DNA of 9,784 nt, taken from NCBI GenBank assembly GCA_021767985.1, contig JAASSH010000032.1, positions 1 to 9,784 on the forward strand, read 5' to 3'. The position numbers and the translations under genes were made by a program. The notes beneath the pieces are model-generated. The model ran no database searches. It saw only the letters and a program-made list of their open reading frames with translations, and was not told the origin of the DNA. The stretch is from Gammaproteobacteria bacterium (GTDB taxonomy: Bacteria; Pseudomonadota; Gammaproteobacteria; GCA-001735895). Shown here in pieces: positions 5,375 through 9,784 of the stretch; within the stretch, counting starts at the first letter, position 1; the number at the start of each line of letters is the position of its first letter.

Positions 5375-6943
5375 GTGTTTAGTTTCAAATCAAGAGCCTG
5401 GCAATTAGGTTTAACCACTATTCTGGTGGTGGCTACCTATTTACTCAGCCTGACCTCGACTGTTTCGACCTTCGAGGGTGATTTGTTTTTGTATATCCTG
5501 GGTTTGCAACCGGAAGACCGGGAGTTAATCGCGATTTCATCGATGCGTGTTGCGCCCCAGTGGAGCCTGCTGCTGGTTTATGGGTTGATACTTGCGATTT
5601 ACGTGAGCAAGTACACGCGCTCGCGCACCACGGCGGTGTCGATCCTGACGATGATACTGGTTCTCTTCGGGTTGTTGATGCTGGAAGTCATGCTTGCGGT
5701 TTTTGTGCAACTCTTTCTGCCGGTAGTATTTCCCGCGCTCGTCATGTTGCTGCTGTCGGCGATTTACTGGGCGCTGGACCTTTACCAGGGTTTCGCTACC
5801 AGCATGCTGACCCAGCAAAAACCGATTGCCCTGTCCGACGTGCGGGCGCGTATCGAGAAGGGAGACTTGCGTACCGCGCTGACCATGCTCAAGCAATGCC
5901 CTTACAGCGACGAACTGCTGGAGGTCGGCTATGAACTCGGCATGTTGCTGGAGTCCGGCAAGCATTGGGCCAGCGCGTTGAATCTGTATCACTGGCTTTC
6001 GAAATATGATCCGGGTCTGAGTGATTTCGTTACCCGTATCGAGGAAATTCGCAGAAACCGGGAACTGCTGCTCAAGCTTGGTAAGACGGAGCCGGTTGCG
6101 CAAGCCGAGGAGCCGATCATTGGGCACTATCGCCTGCTGCGCAAGATAGCCAAAGGTTCAACCGCGGTAATGTACGAAGCCACCGACACGCGCAGCCATA
6201 ATCGTGTCGCGCTCAAGGTAATGAAATTGCGCAAGGATGAAGTCAACGATCGCGATCGTATCGAGCACTGGTTGCACGAGGCCGAGATCGTGTCGCAGCT
6301 CGATCACGACAATATCGTCAAGATTCACGATGCGGAGATGCTGGAAGACAGCGCCTATATCGCCATGGATTACATATCCGGTTACTCGATGTCGTTACGC
6401 CTGCGCAAGCGCCAGTATCTGACTGTCGGGGAATGCATCCGCATTTCCAGGGACATGCTGCGCGCGCTGGCCGTGGCCCACGGCCACGGTATCGTGCATG
6501 GCGATATCAAGCCCGCCAACATCATGTACGACGTGGTTAACGACACCTACATCCTGACCGATTTTGGTGCCGCCTATACCGAAAGGCGCGAACGCAGGGG
6601 CGACAATGTGATCGTCGGCACGCCGGCCTACATGTCACCCGAACAGCTCGAGGGTAAGAAGCTCGACGGGCGCTCCGACCTGTTCTCGCTGGCCGTGACG
6701 CTCTATCAGTTGCTGACCGGCCACCAGCCGTTTGCCGGTGACAGCCTGCCGGAGCTGAAGAAGAATATTGTCAGCGAGGAACCCGATCTGAATCATCTGA
6801 CGCTGCCGGCCGGCATTACCCAGGTTATCATCAAGGCATTGCAAAAGAAAACCTACATGCGATTCGCCGATGCGCAGCAAATGCTGACCTCGGTGGAGTT
6901 TTGCGAAGCACAGTTGCGAGAGCGCATGCGGCAGCAATCGTGA
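5375..6943 (+). CDS. membrane-anchored Ser/Thr protein kinase with a reduced CHASE2-type N-terminus
   Basis: A 522-residue predicted Hanks-type kinase. GTG at 5375 is the first start after an in-frame TAA at 5366 and keeps the first membrane helix whole; no good Shine-Dalgarno precedes it. Residues 8-28 form a membrane helix, 29-62 a short periplasmic piece, and about 63-80, 87-110 and 111-136 three further helices. Their pattern (PQWSLLL..., then LFLPVVFPALVMLLLSAIYW) resembles the three-helix tail of CHASE2 sensors. Residues 150-235 look like helical TPR-type pairs (GDLRTALTMLKQCP, GKHWASALNLYHWLSKYDP). The kinase domain runs about 251-510: VALK with Lys281, Glu302 in HEAE, catalytic loop HGDIKPAN (Asp377, Lys379, Asn382), DFG at 396-398 and GTPAYMSPE at 415-423. 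All catalytic residues are present. The glycine loop is AKGSTAV, keeping only the middle glycine, and HRD is replaced by HGD. No phosphatase or FHA gene is adjacent; the substrate is unknown. Confidence 0.93.
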   Translation: MFSFKSRAWQLGLTTILVVATYLLSLTSTVSTFEGDLFLYILGLQPEDRELIAISSMRVAPQWSLLLVYGLILAIYVSKYTRSRTTAVSILTMILVLFGLLMLEVMLAVFVQLFLPVVFPALVMLLLSAIYWALDLYQGFATSMLTQQKPIALSDVRARIEKGDLRTALTMLKQCPYSDELLEVGYELGMLLESGKHWASALNLYHWLSKYDPGLSDFVTRIEEIRRNRELLLKLGKTEPVAQAEEPIIGHYRLLRKIAKGSTAVMYEATDTRSHNRVALKVMKLRKDEVNDRDRIEHWLHEAEIVSQLDHDNIVKIHDAEMLEDSAYIAMDYISGYSMSLRLRKRQYLTVGECIRISRDMLRALAVAHGHGIVHGDIKPANIMYDVVNDTYILTDFGAAYTERRERRGDNVIVGTPAYMSPEQLEGKKLDGRSDLFSLAVTLYQLLTGHQPFAGDSLPELKKNIVSEEPDLNHLTLPAGITQVIIKALQKKTYMRFADAQQMLTSVEFCEAQLRERMRQQS

Positions 6944-6951
6944 AGCAGTTG

Positions 6952-7866
6952 TTACTCGGTTAGCACGGGCATCGAATCGATGCGTTTCTTACGCTCGCGC
7001 CAGGCGATCAGCATGCCGCCCGCGACGATCAGGAAGACACCCGGGATCAGTTTGTGGAAGGGGGCTTCGTCGAAGAAAATCCAGCCCAGCACGAAGGCGA
7101 ATGGAATGCCGAAATATTCGTAGGGAGAAAGGCTGGCGGGTTTCGCCAGCCGGTAAGCGCTGATCAGTCCCAGCACCGCAAAACCACCCACCAGGCCCAT
7201 GGCAACCAGCAGCAGCCAGTCCTGCACGCCAGTCACGGTCCGGTATCCGGTAGTTGCGAACAGAATTCCCAGGGCGCCGAGCAGGGCACCGACCGAAGCG
7301 TACATGTTGATCAGCGCGGTGGGTACGTGATCATCCACCAGTCGCACGCAAACGGTGGACAACGAGTAGCCAAAGGCTGCGCCGATTGGTAGCAGGCTGT
7401 AGGGGGTAAACACCTCGGTGCCCGGAGCCATAATCAGCAGCACGCCGAGAAACCCGACCAGTACCGCGAGCCAACGCCAGATGCCGACCCGGTGCCTGAG
7501 GATTGGCACCGACAATATCGTTATCAGTACCGGGCTGATATAGGTAAGGGTAGAGGCGGTGGCCAGTTCCATTTTGGTAATCGACAGATAGAAGCAGAAT
7601 TGCGCCATCGCGATATAAAATCCGCGCACCAGGCCGAGACGCCACTGCCGGATAGCGAGTTTTCGGCCCCGGGAATGCCACTCCCGCGACAGCACCAGTA
7701 CCAGCAGGCTTGGAATCAGCCCAAAGATATTGCGAAAGGTTGCCAGTTGCTGCACCGGGTAGCGATCGCCGAGATACTTGATGATGACGCCCTGCAGGTC
7801 AAACAGCAGTATCGCGAGCAGTATATATATGACTGCGCGCAGAAAGTGACTGGGGGCGGGTAGCAT
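6952..7866 (-). CDS. EamA/DMT-family inner-membrane transporter, substrate unknown
   Basis: A 304-residue protein with about ten hydrophobic helices (roughly 10-28, 44-60, 74-96, 101-121, 129-147, 156-174, 184-205, 214-236, 250-265, 272-290), the normal size and layout of a drug/metabolite transporter made of two EamA repeats. The first repeat ends with LATASTLTYISPVLITILSVPILRH, the second with PASLSPYEYFGIPFAFVLGWIFFDE, both typical of the family. Members export or import amino acids, nucleosides or other small metabolites; nothing here fixes the substrate. The basic C-terminal tail (RERKKR) fits a cytoplasmic end. The ATG at 7866 has only a weak Shine-Dalgarno, but the first helix begins nine residues later, so a later start is unlikely. 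It converges on the kinase gene with 8 bp between stop codons and diverges from carA across 205 bp. There is no functional link to either neighbour that I can see. Confidence 0.9.
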   Translation of the reverse strand: MLPAPSHFLRAVIYILLAILLFDLQGVIIKYLGDRYPVQQLATFRNIFGLIPSLLVLVLSREWHSRGRKLAIRQWRLGLVRGFYIAMAQFCFYLSITKMELATASTLTYISPVLITILSVPILRHRVGIWRWLAVLVGFLGVLLIMAPGTEVFTPYSLLPIGAAFGYSLSTVCVRLVDDHVPTALINMYASVGALLGALGILFATTGYRTVTGVQDWLLLVAMGLVGGFAVLGLISAYRLAKPASLSPYEYFGIPFAFVLGWIFFDEAPFHKLIPGVFLIVAGGMLIAWRERKKRIDSMPVLTE

Positions 7867-7925
7867 CAGGCAAGCTCGGTGGACGGGTGCGGACGGCGTA
7901 ATTTAGCAAATTTTTCCAGCAAGCG

Positions 7926-7954
7926 TAGACTCGTTGCACCAATCGTCATACAAT
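7926..7954 (+). promoter_or_regulatory. sigma-70-like promoter for carAB
   Basis: TAGACT (7926-7931; 4 of 6), a 17-bp spacer, and TACAAT (7949-7954; 5 of 6). Transcription would begin about 7961-7963, giving a leader of about 110 nt before the carA GTG, long enough to contain the hairpin at 8008-8038. Because the gene on the left runs the other way, carAB transcripts must start in this 205-bp gap. Confidence 0.6.
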
Positions 7955-8007
7955 GCTCCTTCAAGAAGATGCTGCCTCCGCGGTGTTATCGCTTAGTGAA
8001 TTACTCG

Positions 8008-8038
8008 ATGGGAAGAACCGGCGGTTCCTCCCATTTTT
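8008..8038 (+). terminator. Rho-independent terminator inside the carA leader (probable attenuator)
   Basis: ATGGGA-A-GAACC (8008-8019) pairs with GGTTC-C-TCCCAT (8023-8034) around the loop GGC: 11 base pairs with one A/C mismatch, GC-rich at the base and tip, followed directly by TTTTT (8034-8038). It ends 33 bp before the carA start codon and after the likely carA promoter. The upstream gene is on the other strand, so this + strand terminator cannot belong to a preceding operon. There is no matching U-run for the opposite strand. The simplest reading is premature termination of carAB transcripts under some conditions. Confidence 0.75.
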
Positions 8039-8071
8039 GTGCGCGCGCATTTTTTTGAAACCGGAGTTTAT

Positions 8072-9217
8072 GTGCCCAAAACAGCAATACTAGTCCTGCA
8101 GGACGGAACCGTTTTCAACGGCAGTTCGATCGGCGCCGACGGGATATCCAGTGGCGAGGTGGTGTTCAACACCGCGATGACGGGGTATCAGGAAATTCTC
8201 ACCGATCCTTCCTATTGCCAGCAGTTGATAACCCTGACTTATCCTCATATCGGTAATACCGGTGTAAACCAGGAAGACGAAGAGGCCACCCGGATACACG
8301 CCAGCGGGCTAATTATTCGTGACCTGCCCCTGCGCGCGAGCAACTGGCGCAGCGAGGGCAGTTTGCAGGACTATCTCGAGCGGCGCGGCGTCGTCGCCAT
8401 CGCCGACATCGATACCCGTAAATTGACCCGCCTGCTGCGAGACGGTGGGGCGCAATCGGGCGCGATTATGGCGGGAGATGATGTTTCCGAAGAGACAGCG
8501 CTCGCAGCGGCCAGGGAATTTGGCGGGCTGGCCGGGCTCGATCTGGCGCAGGTAGTTTCGGTTCAGGAACCCTATTCCTGGACGCAGGCGACATGGTCAC
8601 TCGAGTCCGGATATCGTGACAATAGCGATACTCCGCACCATGTGGTTGCGTATGACTACGGTATCAAGAAGAATATTCTATGCATGCTGGCCGAGCGTGG
8701 CGCACGGGTTACCGTGGTGCCCGCCAGGACGCCGGCCGAGGAAGTGCTGGCGATGAATCCGGACGGCATTTTCCTGTCCAACGGGCCAGGTGATCCCGAA
8801 CCCTGCGATTATGCGATTGCGGCCATCACCAGGATACTGGAAACCGAGATCCCGGTGTTCGGTATCTGCCTCGGGCACCAGTTGCTGGCACTGGCCAGCG
8901 GTGCCAGCACCGTAAAAATGAAATTTGGTCATCATGGCGCCAATCATCCGGTGCAGGACCTGGCGAGCGGGGTAGTTATGATTACCAGCCAGAACCACGG
9001 CTTTGCGGTTGACGAGGCCAGCCTGCCGCAGTGCCTGCAGGCGACGCATCGATCGCTGTTTGATGGCAGCCTGCAGGCGGTGCAGCGCACCGATAAGCCG
9101 GCATTCGGTTTCCAGGGTCATCCCGAGGCCAGCCCGGGACCGCATGATGTGGCCCCGCTGTTCGACCGCTTCTTCGAACTAATCGCGACTTACAAGGGTC
9201 GCCAGGGAGCAGCCTGA
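8072..9217 (+). CDS. carA: carbamoyl phosphate synthetase small subunit (glutaminase)
   Basis: CarA hydrolyses glutamine and channels the ammonia to CarB, which makes carbamoyl phosphate for arginine and pyrimidine synthesis. I start it at GTG 8072, with GGAG at 8063-8066 and 5-nt spacing; this gives 381 residues beginning [13 protein letters not shown], against 382 in E. coli. The in-frame GTG at 8039 would lie beside the terminator and add residues unlike the family. The N-terminal domain includes [20 protein letters not shown] and [13 protein letters not shown]. The class-I amidotransferase domain has the nucleophile Cys266 in FGICLGHQ and His350/Glu352 in [12 protein letters not shown], matching E. 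coli Cys269, His353 and Glu355. All catalytic residues are present. The stop overlaps the carB start as TGATG. dapB, which often precedes carA in gammaproteobacteria, is not here; the upstream gene is a divergent transporter. Confidence 0.98.
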   Translation: MPKTAILVLQDGTVFNGSSIGADGISSGEVVFNTAMTGYQEILTDPSYCQQLITLTYPHIGNTGVNQEDEEATRIHASGLIIRDLPLRASNWRSEGSLQDYLERRGVVAIADIDTRKLTRLLRDGGAQSGAIMAGDDVSEETALAAAREFGGLAGLDLAQVVSVQEPYSWTQATWSLESGYRDNSDTPHHVVAYDYGIKKNILCMLAERGARVTVVPARTPAEEVLAMNPDGIFLSNGPGDPEPCDYAIAAITRILETEIPVFGICLGHQLLALASGASTVKMKFGHHGANHPVQDLASGVVMITSQNHGFAVDEASLPQCLQATHRSLFDGSLQAVQRTDKPAFGFQGHPEASPGPHDVAPLFDRFFELIATYKGRQGAA

Positions 9218-9784
9218 TGCCGCGTAGACAGGATATAGAGTCGGTATTGATTATCGGCGCGGGACCGATTGTCATCGGTCAGGCCTGCGAGTTCGACTAT
9301 TCCGGCGCACAGGCCTGCAAGGCCCTCAAGGAAGAAGGCTTCCGTGTAGTACTGATCAATTCCAATCCGGCGACCATTATGACCGATCCGGATACCGCGG
9401 ACGCGGTCTACATCGAACCCATCCACTGGACCGCGGTCGAGAAGATTATCGCCAAGGAACGCCCCGACGTGCTGCTGCCCACGATGGGCGGGCAGACCGC
9501 GCTCAACTGTGCCCTCGACCTGGTGCGTGAAGGCGTGCTGGAAAAATACGGCGTGGAAATGATCGGCGCCACGCGCGAAGCTATCGATATGGCCGAGGAC
9601 CGTGAGCAGTTTCGTGTTGCCATGACCGAGATCGGATTGAAAACACCGAAGGCCTTCATCGCGCACAGCCTCGAGGAAGCCTGGCAGGGACAATCGCAAA
9701 TCGGTTTCCCGGTCATCATCCGCCCGTCTTTTACCATGGGCGGTAGTGGCGGGGGTATCGCCTACAATCGCGAAGAATTCGACG
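9217..9784 (+). CDS. carB: carbamoyl phosphate synthetase large subunit, N-terminal part; gene runs off the right edge
   Basis: CarB forms carbamoyl phosphate from bicarbonate, CarA-derived ammonia and two ATP. The first 189 codons are present, of a protein usually near 1070 residues. The sequence follows E. coli CarB closely: [20 protein letters not shown] at the start, [36 protein letters not shown], and [12 protein letters not shown] at 169-180. ATP-grasp residues Arg129 and Arg169 are at the same positions as in E. coli. The ATG shares its A with the carA TGA stop. A Shine-Dalgarno GGGAG (9205-9209) lies inside the end of carA, 7 nt upstream, so carB can initiate independently as well as by coupling. 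No frameshift or stop is seen up to the edge. Confidence 0.98.
   Translation, partial: MPRRQDIESVLIIGAGPIVIGQACEFDYSGAQACKALKEEGFRVVLINSNPATIMTDPDTADAVYIEPIHWTAVEKIIAKERPDVLLPTMGGQTALNCALDLVREGVLEKYGVEMIGATREAIDMAEDREQFRVAMTEIGLKTPKAFIAHSLEEAWQGQSQIGFPVIIRPSFTMGGSGGGIAYNREEFD

Noticed and set aside
5537..6127. 196-codon - strand reading frame rich in Gln, His and Arg
   Set aside because: It is antisense to the kinase membrane region; the composition is what reverse-reading Leu/Val-rich codons gives, and no homology is apparent.
7995..8005. Imperfect palindrome AGTGAATTACT before the carA terminator as an ArgR box
   Set aside because: Only one partial half-site fits the ARG box pattern and the second half is absent, so there is no real support.
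8678..9145. 155-codon - strand reading frame inside carA
   Set aside because: carA is certain and this antisense frame shows no recognisable motif.

Overview
The window looks like chromosomal, mostly housekeeping DNA from a flagellated gammaproteobacterium, probably an aquatic or marine lineage. The evidence is the close similarity of CarA, CarB, LpdA and the YbfF-type esterase to their enterobacterial counterparts, a MotY-type flagellar stator protein, a BtuB/PduO corrinoid locus under a cobalamin riboswitch, and moderately high GC with even codon use. I see no transposase, integrase, tRNA, rRNA, CRISPR array or sign of recent transfer. Genes are densely packed on both strands.

Layout, left to right. 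(1) + strand, 1-2478: the 3' part of lpdA (dihydrolipoyl dehydrogenase), a YbfF-type alpha/beta-hydrolase, then a MotY-like protein. The MotY gene has its own near-consensus sigma-28 (FliA) promoter in the 63-bp gap before it, so it is probably transcribed separately with the flagellar regulon. (2) - strand, 5278-2500: a corrinoid uptake unit read right to left. It has a promoter, a compact cobalamin riboswitch, an expression platform that can hide the ribosome-binding site, a BtuB-like TonB-dependent receptor, and a PduO-type cob(I)alamin adenosyltransferase whose ATG overlaps the btuB stop by one base. The unit couples corrinoid import to conversion into adenosylcobalamin and shuts itself off when the coenzyme is plentiful. 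(3) + strand, 5375-6943: a membrane-anchored Ser/Thr protein kinase whose N-terminus looks like a CHASE2 sensor with nearly all of its periplasmic domain removed. (4) - strand, 7866-6952: a ten-helix EamA/DMT transporter, converging on the kinase gene with 8 bp between the stop codons. (5) + strand, from 7926 past the right edge: carA and carB (carbamoyl phosphate synthetase), overlapping by one base, behind a sigma-70-like promoter and a strong Rho-independent terminator that lies between promoter and carA start, as expected for an attenuator.

No gene cluster here looks like a new defence, secretion or biosynthetic system. The best leads are cis-regulatory or architectural: the carA leader terminator, the mutually exclusive pairings in the btuB leader, the FliA promoter of motY, and the stripped-down CHASE2 kinase. 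All calls are from reading the sequence; no database search was run.
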